Source: Amoebophrya sp. A120
Lineage: Eukaryota > Sar > Dinophyceae > Syndiniales > Amoebophryaceae
Reading direction: 5' to 3'
Length of the DNA: 64,000 bases
Assembly: GCA_905178155.1 (NCBI GenBank)
Contig: CAJINV010000003.1
Span: forward strand, 11,458,733-11,522,732
How positions within the stretch are numbered: the first letter of the stretch is position 1; every line of letters starts with the position of its first letter. The notes beneath the pieces are model-generated. The model saw nothing but the letters and a program-made list of their open reading frames with translations, did no database searches and was not told where the DNA came from. Both the position numbers and the translations under genes were made by a program. This document shows positions 32,901 to 45,122 of this stretch, piece after piece.

Positions 32901-35900
32901 CGCGGGCGAGGTGGCTCGTTCCGGCGTTCTCCAACACGTGATTCAAATACAGCTCGGACATGATCATCTTCCGCCAGTCGACCGGCGACCTTCGCCCGAT
33001 CTGCTGCGCTGGGAGCAAAAACTTCAGCGTGTTTTCGTTCGCGACGAACTGCTTCGTCTGCCGCGCGCGCGTCTATCAAATGTAAAAATGTCTGGGTCTG
33101 GAAGACTGCCAGGTTTGCGTTTGTGTTGCATATTCTGCATCAGCCACGAAGCCCTGTAATGCACGGCCTAGCATCACAGATTTTTAGAAGGCTTTGTGAT
33201 GCCTATTCCGCATGAGAGATATTACCCTCTCCACGTGGCACAAACTGGCCTCGTCTTGAGCTGGTCATGCAACACAGATTTGTTTAGAATTGACCGACAG
33301 CATCACAAGTTGGATCCTTCCAAACCCAGACACTTTTACACTTGATAGCGTCAGGTAGACCGCGATCTGCGCCGCGATCCAGGCCAGTTTGTGTTCGTTT
33401 TCCGGCACGTGGTACTTATAACCTGCTCAGGTGTTACTATCTCAATAAACATTGCAATAGAATCTGGAATTTGTGTTGCAAGAAGTGCATGATCTACCCT
33501 ACTCCCACAGGATTACGCATGACAAGTTCTGGTGTCCCAATCCGCACTACAATCTGGCGAAATTTGTATTGCAGAAAGTGGAATGCTGTCCGAGTCTATC
33601 ATGTTGATCATGCAAGACAGATCTCAGATTCTATTGTAACGTTTGAGATTGTAACGTTTGAGCAGGTCATAGTACTCGAGCAAGTACTCTTGTAACGCTT
33701 GTTCCACGGTCAAACAGGTGAAGACCATGTCCACCGTGGACACCACCTCCCTGGGCTTGATGAACCTCCGCTTGAACATCAGCTCCAACTGCGGCTCTTT
33801 CTTCAGCATGGGGATTAAATTCTTGTTGTTCGACAACGGTTCCGCGTGCCCCGTGCGGAAGAGCGAGAACTCGCTCTGGTTCGTCGACAGCGAGTGCTGC
33901 GTCGCGGTCCGCAGGGCCACGTCCTGGGCGGTCATGAGATCCTTCAGGTCGTCCAGAGCGACGAGCTTCGGTTTCCGCGGTTTGCACGTGGCGTCCAGCC
34001 GGGCCGTTTGCTCCCGGATGTCAAACCCCTCCATGGACCACACCTGGACCGTCAAACCGTCGCCTGACTTATGGTGCACCTCCGTCGTGTTTCCGGCCGT
34101 CGCATCGTACTTGGTCATGCTGTCCCAGCACGCGTTCTGCACCGCCAGGAGCATCTTTCTCCCGTCCTCCGGCAAATTTTCCACCTCCGGCGTTTCCGTT
34201 TTGTCGATGCTGTTCAGGATGAAGGCCCGCACGTACTCGATGAAATTAGCCTGCGGAGGCACCTGGTTTAACAGGTGCTGCATCAACTTCCACCCGAGCA
34301 GCTTGGAGCGGAGGCCCGGGTTGTTGGTCAGTTGCTTCATGATCATGGCGTACACCTCGTTGGTCAAGAATTCGTCGTTTTTTGCCTTGTGGATAATTGT
34401 GAAGGCGAGGGGCGCGCGGCGCTTGTTATCCACCGGGTGGTCGCACATCCAGGCACACAGGTTCTTGAAGATGTTCATGGCCGCGTCGGTCAGCTGCGTG
34501 TTCGGCAGGTTGGTCAAAGACCCCGGGATCTTGTACCTGATACAGTAAAAGACGATGGCACTTTTGGTTTATAATTTGCGTAAGCAGTTATAGATTTGCT
34601 GTGGACGAAGATCATGAAAAAGTCGAAGAGCTGTTAGAAAAAAAGAAGTTTATATGCCTAGTCACAACTCATGCAATCATGAAAAGCAAAGTTGAAGCAT
34701 GAAGAAGAAGATCGTGATCGGAAGATCATGCAAATATAAATACTTGGTCCACGAGCAGGCCCCGAGGGGGTCGAGCGGGTCCACCTTCGTTCCGTCCCTC
34801 TTGTATCGGGTTTTCACGGTTGTCGTGTTGATGATCGGCGCCAGGTCCCACCTGGAAAACAGAATCTGCCCCACTTCGCGGGTCTCGTCGTCCTTGTCCT
34901 TCCCGACAAACATCGACCCGAAGGCCGCGTTCGCCGTCTTTTTCAAGGTTTTGGAGATGGAAGTGGTCTCCGTGGCCGCCACGCCGGCTTTTTCCGCCGC
35001 CGCAACGAGATTCGTGGACGCTTTGAGGAGTTTGGTCGTTTGGTTCTCCGTCAGATCCTGGTTGTGCAGCAACCTTTCCACGTTCTTCATCAGTTCCGCC
35101 CGGACGTACTCCGCGTTCATCAAGTTCGACAGCATTTCCTCCGCCGGCCGCAGATCCTTCGCGTCGATCCCGTTTTCGATTCCGTACTGGTAGATAATCT
35201 GGATGCGCGGGCCGTCGTAGACTTCCAGCGCGTCTTCCAGCTGAATCAGCGCGTCCGCGGCGTCGGTGATGGTCAGCCGCATGGATTTGCTGGGTTTCAG
35301 GCTGGCCATCTTTTCCGACACCCGCGCCGCCTTCCCCTCGTTGGTCGACTCCGCCAGGCGCTGCGACTTCTTCTTCTCGAACTCCGCCTTGATCGTGGCG
35401 ACCTTCAGGGGATCCATGCCCGACTGGGCACACACCATGGCGAGCGCGCTGTCCAGCTGTTCTTTTTCTTCCGCGGCGGTTTGCTTCGCGTTCTCCAGCT
35501 CCGCGAGCTGGTCCGAACCTTCCGGAAGGGTATTGATCACCTCGTCCAGTTGGGCCACCGTCTCTTCCTTCGCGTCGATGGCCTCGTGCAGATTCTCCAC
35601 CAAGGACATGCTCAAACTGTCCCCCGCCTGCAGCAGGCTGTTCGCACCCTCCAGCGCGGTTTGCCCGCGTTGCATGTTGCCCGCAGCCAGGTCGAGCTGC
35701 TCCTTGTTGTCCGCCATCGAGAAGCTCATCTCGCCCATGCGGTCGCCGGCCCCGGAGGAGGTCGCGAGGACCGCAGCGACAATGGCGGCGGCTTCGGCCG
35801 CGTTGGCCGCGTCGCGGGAAGAGGTGCCGTCTGGAATAATTTTGGACCGTTTGTATTTGATGAATTTCAAAATAGTATATGAATCGTCTACATGTTGCGC

Positions 35901-38900
35901 AACAACATCGAAAATCTCAGACAAAGGAATATGAGTTTAAGCTAGATCGAAGCAAGTGACAAGGACAACTTCAAATGGCAGGAGCTGCGTACGATGATAG
36001 AAGAAGCAAACTTTTATCTTTATACCGGAGGGCGGCCCAGCCTCGAATTTCGCCAAGACTTCCTTGACCGTGACGTACAGAGCGAAGCCAGTTTTGTCCA
36101 ACCAGGCTTGTTCCTGCGCCAAGCCCGCGTTTTCCACGCCCGCAACCATATCCTGGTACATGACGTGCACTTCCGCACCCGCGTCGTACGGCAGCGGCGG
36201 CAGCGCCTGCATGCCCTTCAACAGCGGCGCCTCCCTGGCCAGCGCGTCCGCCCGCTTTTCAAGCTTCTGCGAGAAGTCGTTGTCGATCTTCAAGGCCTTC
36301 AACGTGGAAACGGCGTTCTTCACGTCCATCACATCGAACGAAGTCATCAACTCATCCGCCCTCTGCATCACAGACAATTCCTTCTTCAGCGCCTCCACCG
36401 TCGGGCCAAAGTTGTCCGGCGCGACGCGGAGATCGGTGGAACGGTTCGCCACATCGAGCCAAAGCGACAACTGCGCGAGCGCCGCCACGATCCCCTCGCA
36501 GCCCCCGAGCAAGGCCATGCCGTCCTTCCCCGGCGCAGCGTACAGCGGGTAGGTGGCGAGCCACTTTTGGATCGCCTTTCTGGTTTCGCGCGCAACCTTG
36601 ACGCGCTTGCGCGCCCGGTACCCCCGGAACACCTTCTGGATGAGGATGGCCTTCGCGACCTTCGCGATCCGCGCCTGCTCGTCTAACGCCGCGTGCCCCT
36701 TCTGCTTCGCCATCACCTTCGTCTTGCCCATGTGGTACTGGCCCTTCAGGTCCGGCATGCTGAACGCACCCGGCAGGCCGTCCAGGATGATCTTCACCCC
36801 CGCCGCAGAGGTGAGACCCCCGGCGTTTTGCGCCTGCTTCTGCAGGTTCAGCGGGATGCAGACCCGGTAGCGGCGGAAGAAGTCCTCCGGCAGCGCGCGG
36901 TACGGGTAGCCGGCCTGGCGGATCCGCACCGCCTCGATCACACCGGAGTTGGTCAGCTGCTCCAGCGCCATCGGCGGGGTGAAAATCTGCGCCTTCTTCT
37001 CGCTGTTCGGCTTGATGCACCGGACGAAGTGTGGCTGGGACTGGTAGATCACCGCCATGAGGTCCCTCAGGGAGGCGCGGAACTGCTGGGACACAGTGAT
37101 TTTCTTCTGCCTCTCCTCCTCGCTCATCTTCTCGAAGATCTGCACCATCACCAGGTTGTTGCACGTCTTCAGAATATCCAGCGCTTCCGGCGGCGGCTCG
37201 TCCTTGTTCTTGATCTGCGCCCACCCCTGCACGTCGTAGGTCACCGGTCCGGCGTAGTGCTGCAGGGTGAACTGCGGCTTGTTGAAGCGGTCCAACGTCA
37301 AATATTTGTTGTCCTTCATGTTGGTCCGCAGTTGGTTCATGAACACCTCGTCCGTCGCCTTGATGTTTTTCGTGGTGCCGTCCAGGTAGAAGAAAATCGA
37401 GTTCTGCTGCCCGCCGATCGTGTCCAGAATCTCCTGGTTGTCCTCGAACTTGAAGTCGTCCGTCGGGACCCCCTCCGCCTCGTAGTCCCGCATCTCCGCC
37501 TTGAAAATGTAATCGTTGAAGTGTTGCTGCAGGTTCTCGTTCGACAGGTTGATCGTGATCTGCTCCCACGTGTTAAATTCGAAGGACTCGAACCCCGCGA
37601 TGTCCAACATGCCAATCTCCTTCGTCTTCCCACTGGTGTTCCTCGAGGTCGTCGTCGTTGTTCCCTGGATCGCGCCGTTCAAAAACGCCACCAGCCACTG
37701 GAAGATCTTATGGGTTGTAAAAGTGTCTGGGTCTGGAAACTTGTGATGCTGGGCGGCGAATCATGAAGAGGCCACAAGTGCTGGCTCAGCATGACAAGCT
37801 TTTGAGCTTCTAGGTGTTGGCTATTCTGCATGACAAACTGCGTTTCTGCATGGCAGCAAAATGGGGCTCATCTTGGGTAACGTGCATGACAGATTTAAGA
37901 GTCACGCCACACAAGCATGACAAACATGCACTCTTCCAGACCCAGACACTTTTGCACTTGATAGATCTTCGAGTAGTACAAGGTGGCGAGCGACTTGCGA
38001 CTGGACTTCGCGTCTTCCAGTTTCAAAGCCTTCATCGTGACTTCTTTGCCGATGGTGAGTTTCTTGTTGCAGATCGCGTCGATCAGCACCGTCGGGTCGC
38101 ACTCCCAGACGTCGCACACCGCTTGCAGCGTCGCCATGTTGTCGCACTTGCTCGTGTCGTTCCCGCCGTCGGCAAGGGCCACGTTCCCGAGCAGGAGCAC
38201 GCCCGCGGTGGCGCGGAGTAAGGCCGTGGAGACCTCGGACGACATGGTGGTGTCCTGGCAGGCGGCGAGCACCTCGCCCAACTCCTTTTTGTCGTCCCAG
38301 CCGTCGGCCGTGGCGGCGGAGTTCTGCAGGTGGAAGTAATCCGTGTTTTTATTACTGCTGAGTCCGTACTTCTTCGGGTCCTGGAGCATCATGTGGAAGA
38401 TGTGGAAGCTGCGTTCCGGCTGGTTCTGCGACACCGCGCGGGATTTCTCCAGCAGGTAATCGATCAACCCCGCCCCCTCGATCTCGTTCGCCATGGAAAA
38501 GTGCAGCGCCGTCCACTTCCCGAACCGGGACGAGTTGTTGTTCCTCGAGGTCTTGGCGTTCCCGAAGGCTTCGAGGAGCGGGTTGCACTGCATGATGCGA
38601 TCCTGAATCCCGGAGTTGCTGGCCGCGGACTGCGTGAAGTAGTGGAGCAAAATCTTACAGTTTTCCGTCTTCCCCGCGCCGGACTCCCCTGAAATCAAAA
38701 TCGCTTGGTCCTTGTTTTCGTACAACCCCATCATGGCGTTCTTCGAGATGCAGTACACGTGCGGGGGCATTTCCCGGGGGTCCGAGCAGTTTTCGTAGCG
38801 GGAGACAGCCTCCGCGTCGTACAGGCCGGGGATCACGGCGAAGGGGTTCACGGAAATGATCACGTCGTCCACCTTGGTGTAAATCTGGTTCTGCTTGTAG

Positions 38901-39214
38901 CGCCGCTTCACCGTTTCCAGCACGGAAGCGTGCGTCACGGTGCGAAGCGTGGTCACGTCGGGGACCGCCATCAAGTGATCCTCCTCGACTTCGGTGATCA
39001 AGTGTTTTTTGTCCTCCGGGACCTCGATCCGCTCCTTGGTTTCCGTGTCTTCGTAAACCAGAACGGTCTTTTTCCCCGACCCCTGCGTGATGCGCAAATC
39101 CCGCGCCGCGGTGAAGGCCTTGGTCTCGTGCGGGACCCACATGGACATGCCGGTCACGTCCGAGACCTGCATGTTGCGCCCGTGAGATTGCGGCATTTTC
39201 ATTTCCACGCCCAT
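29961..39214 (-). CDS. MyTH4-FERM myosin heavy chain
   Basis: Exons: 37964-39214, 36026-37703, 34744-35830, 33672-34536, 33348-33411, 32662-33068, 29961-31601, counting one copy of each repeat. The total is 6993 nt: 2330 residues and a stop. The start is the ATG at 39214 (MGVEMKMPQSHG). Motor domain residues ~1-750: P-loop GESGAGKTEN near 175, switch I NNNSSRFGKW near 223, switch II DIAGFESFEF just after the first introner, and HFVRCIKPN. One IQ-type motif (ILIQKVFRGYRARKR) near 770. A Glu/Ala/Gln-rich, probably helical, region follows, then a MyTH4 domain near 1340-1500 (SLTNLPNTQLTDAAMNIFK), a FERM region to about 1850 (EYHVPENEHKLAWIAAQIAV), and a Ser/Gln/Gly-rich tail of about 450 residues. 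An actin-based motor that probably binds membranes or microtubules through its tail. Two introns are GT-AG and four are introners. Confidence 0.95.
31607..32661. mobile_element. Introner, family A, enlarged by a nested insertion (myosin)
   Basis: Ends TATCAAATGCAAAAGTGTCT and AGACATTTTTGCATTTGGTA; perfect CCCGT repeats at 31602-31606 and 32662-32666. Excision gives GDKSYGQEVAKVGF. The flanks resemble the 274-bp element at 33074, but about 770 extra bases sit between roughly 31680 and 32450. Confidence 0.9.
31680..32450. repeat. Sequence inserted inside an introner
   Basis: Absent from related family A elements. Contains four dispersed copies of TGCAGGCC (at about 31907, 32073, 32150 and 32204). 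No coding frame or recognised RNA. Boundaries were estimated by eye. Confidence 0.45.
33074..33347. mobile_element. Introner, family A (myosin FERM)
   Basis: Ends TATCAAATGTAAAAATGTCT and AGACACTTTTACACTTGATA; perfect GCGTC repeats at 33069-33073 and 33348-33352. Excision gives VYLTRARQTKQF. Confidence 0.93.
33417..33671. mobile_element. Introner, family E (myosin FERM)
   Basis: Ends TATAACCTGCTCAGGTGTTA and GTTTGAGCAGGTCATA, with inverted similarity reaching ~45 bp inward; perfect GTACT repeats at 33412-33416 and 33672-33676. Excision gives YLLEYHVPENEHKLA. Seen once in the window. Confidence 0.88.
34537..34743 (-). other. Canonical GT-AG intron (myosin)
   Basis: Donor GTATTT, acceptor GTATCAG. 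Joins CSWTK to YKIPGSLTNLP, entering the MyTH4 domain. Confidence 0.88.
35831..36025 (-). other. Canonical GT-AG intron (myosin)
   Basis: Donor GTATAA, acceptor ATTCCAG. Joins FEAGPPS to DGTSSRDAANA. Confidence 0.85.
37709..37963. mobile_element. Introner, family A (myosin motor)
   Basis: Ends TATGGGTTGTAAAAGTGTCT and AGACACTTTTGCACTTGATA; perfect GATCT repeats at 37704-37708 and 37964-37968. Excision gives LYYSKIFQWLVAFLN, a conserved motor motif. It aligns along its whole length with the element at 49432 in another gene. Confidence 0.94.
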
Positions 39215-40855
39215 GATGCTTGTTGTGCTCGTCCTTTCGGAGGTTTGCGTTTGGTGCAATTTTTAGGTCTCAATTTATTGTGTGAACGGTCGGAAGTTTG
39301 TCACTTCAACATGTATCTATTTGTGCACCAAAAATGTTGAGACGACCAGTATGTATTACGTATTTTAGAATTGTAACTTTAGTGACAAGAATTTTACAAC
39401 AAAATGGAGATTCGGATAAAGCAGAAAAAGAAATGAATGAATCGTACAAAATATTAGCACCTAGAGGTTCACACCAAGTACCGAGTTTGTAGCACCACTT
39501 TGTACAAACAGCGGTAGTGTGGAATCTTGAAAATTCTACAGGTCAGAACGACAACTTTCGGGTCATGAAGAATTGTGACAGTGTGTGGTAGTAAATGGGA
39601 ATTTTACAAGGTTCTGCATCAAAGACAAGTTGTATCTACTTATCCCTAAGGCCGTACCGACAGAGCGAGTGATAAATTTGACTACTAGTTAGAGTTTTAC
39701 AACTTTTAGGTAGAATGTCAAATTATCCGCACGGCATGCAAGAAGTTCTTGCATGGAAGGTGCTACAGAGGATGACAGAAACCTGATTCGATGTAGTTGC
39801 AAAAATTTGTTGATAGTTGATGTTGATGCCAGCAGTTTTATTTTCCAGAACTTTTCGCATTTTCGTGTTTGGCCTTGTTTTGGAGCATTTCAATTCCAAT
39901 CCGTCTTCGTGTAGCTAGTATTAAGCTTTCTAACTATAGAAGTTGGTGAGTAGGAGCAGTCATTCTAGTAATTTTCCAAAGTATCGGATTGAAGCAGTGG
40001 TGTTTGAGCGTGTAGAAGCAGTGGAGTGGAATTTCCTCCGTTGCATGGAAAACTTCTACTAAAAACCGAAGGCGGCGCAGAACCGTGGAAACAAACCGAC
40101 TCCAAAGCACACCCCAACGACCGTACATCGCTGGTGGTCGCTGCGATGATCTGAAAACCGAGGAAGGCAAGGAAAGCTTTTCTGATCTACACGTTGACCG
40201 AAAGTTGTTGTCTTCGTCTTGGTCTTGCTGCAGCTTCAGGAAAAGCTAAATGTGATGTGAAGACTACAAAATGGTAGACCGAACTAATTAAGCTTAGTTC
40301 AGAAAAAAGTGGACCGAGCGTCGTAGATTTCTGATCAGGCACAATTCAATTGAAGTTGCTCTTTCTCGAGCTTTCCAGCAGCTATTACCTTATTATGGAT
40401 TTTCAGATCTGCCTCTGTTTTTCTTGAGAATTGATTCTCATTCATCGCGATTGCAATTTCATCTTTCTTGGAAAAATCATTAGTGTTGGAGATGTTTCTG
40501 ATTAGACTTTCAATATTGGGCCTCCCCATGGAGAGCGAGAAACGGTGCACAGTTTTATTTTTAACTGAGTCTGAGACAAGTGAATCACTGATACTACTAC
40601 TGATTCATCTGTTCTTTCCTCCTGCTATACATAACAAACCGGACACGGTGGACGGAGGTCGTTATCCAATATAAAATCAGCCGCTATCATCACTAGACCT
40701 GTTCTGCAGGTCAACAAGTATGACATGACAGCAGCGTCACAAGAAAATAAAGTTGTTTGAAGCTCCAATGTCCTAACAACCCAATATGAAGGAACTGAAA
40801 ATGCTCAGAGCTACCATTTCCATTTGTTCTTCACACGCAGAAAAAAAAGTTTGTC
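39215..40855. other. 1.6 kb intergenic, no gene seen
   Basis: AT-rich; no frame with a recognisable motif on either strand. Confidence 0.5.
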
Positions 40856-42139
40856 CTAATCTACCCCAACATTTGGCGCCACCGCTTCGCCCACGCCGTC
40901 AGCTTCCTGTAGTTGTTCTACTTCCGCCGCGGCTTTGCTAACCTTTTTTTCAATGGTTTCTACCAGCTTCTTCCCCCTTTCGTCCACGCTCTGCTTATTC
41001 CGCGCCGCAATCAGTTTCGCCCGTTCGATGTCTGCCTTCGCCCAGAGGAGTAGCAACCCCGGTTCCAGCAGCCGGCTTGTCACTTCTACCTGTTCGTTCA
41101 AGGCAGCAAACACGAGCGCGTTCTCCCGGATGATAGAAACCTCATCGACTACACTAGCATAATCTGAAGATTTGGATTTCTCATGCGGCGTCGCAGGATC
41201 AGGAAGCTCTTGTTGCGCAGCTTCACCTTTTCTCGGTGGACACGAAGAAGTGGAGCCCCCAAGAACGCCTGTCGTGGTACTACTCGTTACTATTGCTGTA
41301 CTTGCGCTTCTGCTTGTTGTTTCTTGCACGAAGTTCGTTTTACTCGTTAACTGCGACAACGGCACCTCCGATAGGGCGTATTCCAGCACCTTCAAAAAAC
41401 CGTTTCGGCAGGCGAAATGCATCAGCAGGATCGGAATCCTTCGGTGATGGGTGGAAATGTAGGTTCAGTGCACGTGCCCCTGCGCTTTCTCAAAGGCCTC
41501 CTGTCGCTCACGCTCCACCCAGGCCTGGCTCATTTCCAGGATCAAGTCCTCGGGCGGGTACAGGTCGTGGGGGTGAAAATTGCCGTTTTGCCTGCAGCTG
41601 TTTTGATGATCCGAAGATGTAGTTGTAACTAGTACAGGCTCTGGCTCAGAAGCAGAGCTGGCTGACGTTGAAATTCCTTGAGGGGTTTGTCGTTGAGTTT
41701 CGGGTCGTTCTGAAGTTCTGCTGTTTGTTCTATCCCACAGCAACCGGAAAGCGTCTTCAAAACACCGGATGAAGAGCTTGTCTTTCTCCCGTCGCGGCTC
41801 CCCCTGAAGCGGAAGGAGCTCGATTTTGGGAACAAGCTCGTGCGAAAAACAGTGCCAGGAGTCCATCTTGTTGTCTTTTAGTCTTATTGATGGTGCAGCT
41901 TCGGGGTGTTGCTGGAGTTCTACTTCTTTGTGGTTATCGTTATAATTCTGAACAATCTTGCCGCTTGTCGAACTGAAAAGGGGACCGCTTGTACTTCTAG
42001 AAGCGGCACCAGGTGGCCTGCTGAACTCATTTTTCGTGCTTTGCAGTTCTACTATTAAGGGCAGAGCAGGTAGTGTCGGCTCGCTTTCATCCGTGGCGGC
42101 CTCCAATGTTAGTACCGGAGATATGGAGCGACCTATCAT
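40856..42139 (-). CDS. Ankyrin-like protein interrupted by one in-frame TGA
   Basis: The upstream part (ATG at 42139, 224 codons) is Ser/Thr/Glu-rich with an ordered patch (KDKLFIRCFEDAFRLLWDR) and ends in ERERQEAFEKAQGHVH then TGA at 41465-41467. The same frame resumes at once and stays open for another ~200 codons: IPILLMHFACRNGFLKVLEYA, an ankyrin-type repeat, then a helical Ala/Glu/Lys-rich C-terminus. No GT-AG intron or introner fits the 42-base gap. Possible readings: a recent nonsense mutation, a sequence error, an unrecognised tiny intron, or readthrough. Other genes here end normally at stop codons, so a reassigned code is unlikely. Confidence 0.5.
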
Positions 42140-42758
42140 CCTAAGTGGAAAGGGCCGTCTTCTTCGGCCTGGGGGGCGGGTGGGTAGCTATAGCTCGAAA
42201 ACGATGTCTACGAATAAATCGGTAGGTAGACTGCGTCTACCAACGACGATGAGACCTGGCTGCGATGGAATGTTTCAAATTTGCGATTACGATGAAATGC
42301 AGCGATTTTGCATCACGAAAGTAGGTCGATGAAAACGAACAGCACGTAGAAGAGCTCTCTCGTCCACCACTGCGATAATATAATCACCACGTTGACCGAC
42401 GAGTAGAAAAAGAATAGAAGATACAAGCTGATATTGATATAGTCATCCCTACCTCCATTGGGAACACACGAACACAGGGTCTAAACGTAAACGATCAAAG
42501 CAGGCACTATGCTTCTATTATTTGTTTCCGCAAGTGCAAGCAGGCCGCGTGTGGGTTCTCTTTTCTAGATTTTTGAAAAAATAATTGGTGTCGGAGGAGC
42601 AGGTCAACATGACAGATGTTCCTCATGGCCCCAGAAGTTGTTATCAGGAGTGGAAGACCCTCTTATAAAATTCGCCGCTCAACTTCGCTTTTCCTTCTTC
42701 TAGCACGATCAGAATCATGATCTCGAGAAGTTTCATCACTTTTTATTTACTTGCCGAC
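42140..42758. other. Intergenic, no gene seen
   Basis: Between the ankyrin-like gene and the proteasome subunit. Only short unsupported frames. Confidence 0.5.
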
Positions 42759-44129
42759 CTACAGGGGCTGACTCGGCAATCCGTCCCCGTAGGTGTAGTC
42801 TTCGTGCGTACCACTCTCCTTGATCACCATCGTCCTCACCACCCCACCGGAACTCCCGTCCCGTGTCATGGCGTGGGAAACCCACTTTTTGCACTTCGCC
42901 CTGGCCTCCTCCTCCGTCATTCCCGGTTTGTACTCCGCATCGATTAAACCCATGATGTAAGCGCTACCAGACCCGCCGACCGCGTACCCTCGTCTGAACT
43001 TCGCACCGCCCAAGGGGATCACGTACACCTGTTGATTTTCATCTTTGCATTTATCTTTATGAAAACACACTTAAACTTATAACAAGTACAAGAGATAAAA
43101 TAAATGGGAAACTACATGCAATACGAACGCGTTTCTTTGCCCTTGTACTAGCACCGCAATACAAATTTTCAAATTATTTTTACCTGTCCCCCATGCACCT
43201 TATCGTACCCTGCGACGATCAGTCCGGCCATCAGGTGATCTTTGTTGTTATAAACCAACTGCTGGAACAAAGTCGCACACGTATTCACCTTCGGAAACTT
43301 CGGATCTTTCAGTTCCATCGAGTTATCGTGAGGAAAAACATCCCCACCCCAGAGTCAGGATGGGGATTTTGCAATACAAGCCTAGAACTTTTGGGGGTCA
43401 CGCATCACAAGTTGCAGTCCGTAGTGTAGTGCAGGTTCGCAAGGCCAGCTGCATCAGAAATCCATCTGGTCATCCTGTTTACAGCATTACAAATTCCAAA
43501 ACACGACTAAAAATGCCTCTCCTGGCGATGCGCATTACAAATGTTCCTGTCATTGCAAATCTGCATGACAACCCTGCTGTGGGGACGTTTTTAATTAGGA
43601 TACGAGTGCAGGCCCAGGTAGTGCTGCACATACCCGGTCAATGCCTGTGTGTCCGCCGCGGAACCGGACCGGCACACAAAAATGCGGTCGTGGACGGGAG
43701 TGATTTTACCTGATCATGTGAGAATTTCAATATAGCATTCTTCTCATTACACTTGGAATCCATACTATGCCTGACACAAGAAATCACTGCGCATGTCGAA
43801 ATGACATGACAGAGTTTTATTGCCTCTACATCTAGTACCGTAGGTACTACAACAACTTATTTTAGAGTTCTATCATTTCAAATACGGCTGACGCGATTTG
43901 CGACGTAGTCGCCCATGGAGGTTCTGGAGTCCGCCGCCATCACGACGCCCCCGTCAAACTCGACGGCCATAATGGTGGTTCCCGTGCTGACCCCCTTCTC
44001 GGCCGACATGATGTCGTCCTCCCGGTAGGGGCAGCCGTCGCCATTCTCCGCTGGTTCGAACCTCTCGCCGGAATCGTCGGCTTGGTGCCGCTTTACCAAG
44101 TCCGAAAGAGGGTCGAAAAATTCGGGCAT
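42759..44129 (-). CDS. PSMB6: 20S proteasome subunit beta-1
   Basis: Exons: 43886-44129, 43603-43709, 43184-43318, 42759-43028; 756 nt, 251 residues. A ~50-residue propeptide ends in VSTG and is followed by the catalytic Thr51 ([19 protein letters not shown]), so the subunit should be active. The catalytic Asp lies in ADSR and the catalytic Lys in [10 protein letters not shown]. Later motifs include [35 protein letters not shown] and [11 protein letters not shown]. The pattern fits beta-1 (PSMB6, caspase-like activity) better than the other catalytic subunits. The start at 44129 (MPEFFDPL) is chosen because the open frame further upstream lacks an ATG. Two GT-AG introns and one introner. Confidence 0.93.
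43029..43183 (-). other. Canonical GT-AG intron (proteasome)
   Basis: Donor GTAAAA, acceptor CAACAG. Joins VHGGQ to VYVIPLGG. Confidence 0.9.
43324..43602. mobile_element. Introner, family C (proteasome)
   Basis: Ends TATCGTGAGGAAAAACATCC and GGACGTTTTTAATTAGGATA; perfect CGAGT repeats at 43319-43323 and 43603-43607. Excision gives [14 protein letters not shown]. Same length (279 bp) as the family C element in topoisomerase II. Confidence 0.93.
43710..43885 (-). other. Canonical GT-AG intron (proteasome)
   Basis: Donor GTATTT, acceptor GATCAG. Joins ANRVSR to [10 protein letters not shown]. Confidence 0.9.
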
Positions 44130-45122
44130 CTTGCCGAGGAGGGAGTTGTGTCGCTTATTATTCTGGAAATGAATTCGAGTAAAGTTGTGGGTCGTTGTCG
44201 TGTACTTACTACGTGGTCCTATAGGAGCCAAAAACTATTTATCGACGTAGTCTTTTATTTTCTACGCGGAAATAAGTGGTCGTCACACGCTAAAAAATTG
44301 GAGCACATGTCAATACGGTCGTAGGAAATCAGGAAGTTTTTGGTGTGTTTATGATCGCTGGTCGTTGTCATTGGTAGGCGGAAGAAGAAATGTTGATAAA
44401 AGAGCACGTCAGATTGGAACTCGCAACAATAGATCTTTGTCTTGCTTGGTTCATGAGCCTGATATCTACATACTGCGAGAAAAGACATACTTATGTAGTT
44501 GAAGTGTGGAACAATTTCTCGCTTTTCTTTCTGCGCGAAACAAAAGCTTTCTGCAGATGACAGTACTTCTTCCACATAAATTTTCCAACCGCGATTTCTG
44601 TCTTGCGCGAATAGCAAATTGGTATGCTCTGAGCTTTTTCCGTTTTGTCTCCTTCGTAAATGTTCGCAATTCAAACTTAGCGTTCTTCGTCTTGCAGCAA
44701 GGTTCTGGCGACCACTTCTAGTACAACGGATAATTCATTCAAGCTCGAAAGAGCATTAGTGTACACAAGAGGAAGAAGTCGTGATGCAGCTTAAAAAGCA
44801 CAATCACTGACTTCTTGAGGACGAGTAGAGATCGTCAAAATACAACGGAATGGAAAGGATCGATTCGCTTGCTTCGCTTCGCAGTTTGACGCTTTAGTTC
44901 CAGCTGCGTCTTCGTGCAAGTGCAACTGATCAAAAAAATAACACTGCGGTCACAGTACATCAACTCAAGTAAAATCAAAAGAAAAATACGTATATGATAC
45001 AGGTGCAATAACATTGTCGCTTCATCGCAACTACAGAAGTACAACGAACAAAATCAATGAAAGTGCATTTCCTTTTCCTCCACAGAAACTACTCCTCCTA
45101 ACAGTTGTTCTACCACACGGTC
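44130..45122. other. Intergenic, no gene seen
   Basis: About 1 kb between the proteasome start and the next gene's 3' end. No coding motif; AT-rich. Confidence 0.5.

Noticed and set aside
41430-41467. A 35-bp GT-AG intron (GTGCAC...CGAAG) explaining the in-frame TGA
   Set aside because: Removing it shifts the downstream ankyrin frame, so it does not repair the gene.
44222-44231. Spliced-leader relic upstream of the proteasome gene (GAGCCAAAA)
   Set aside because: Only nine bases match and the rest of the leader is absent.
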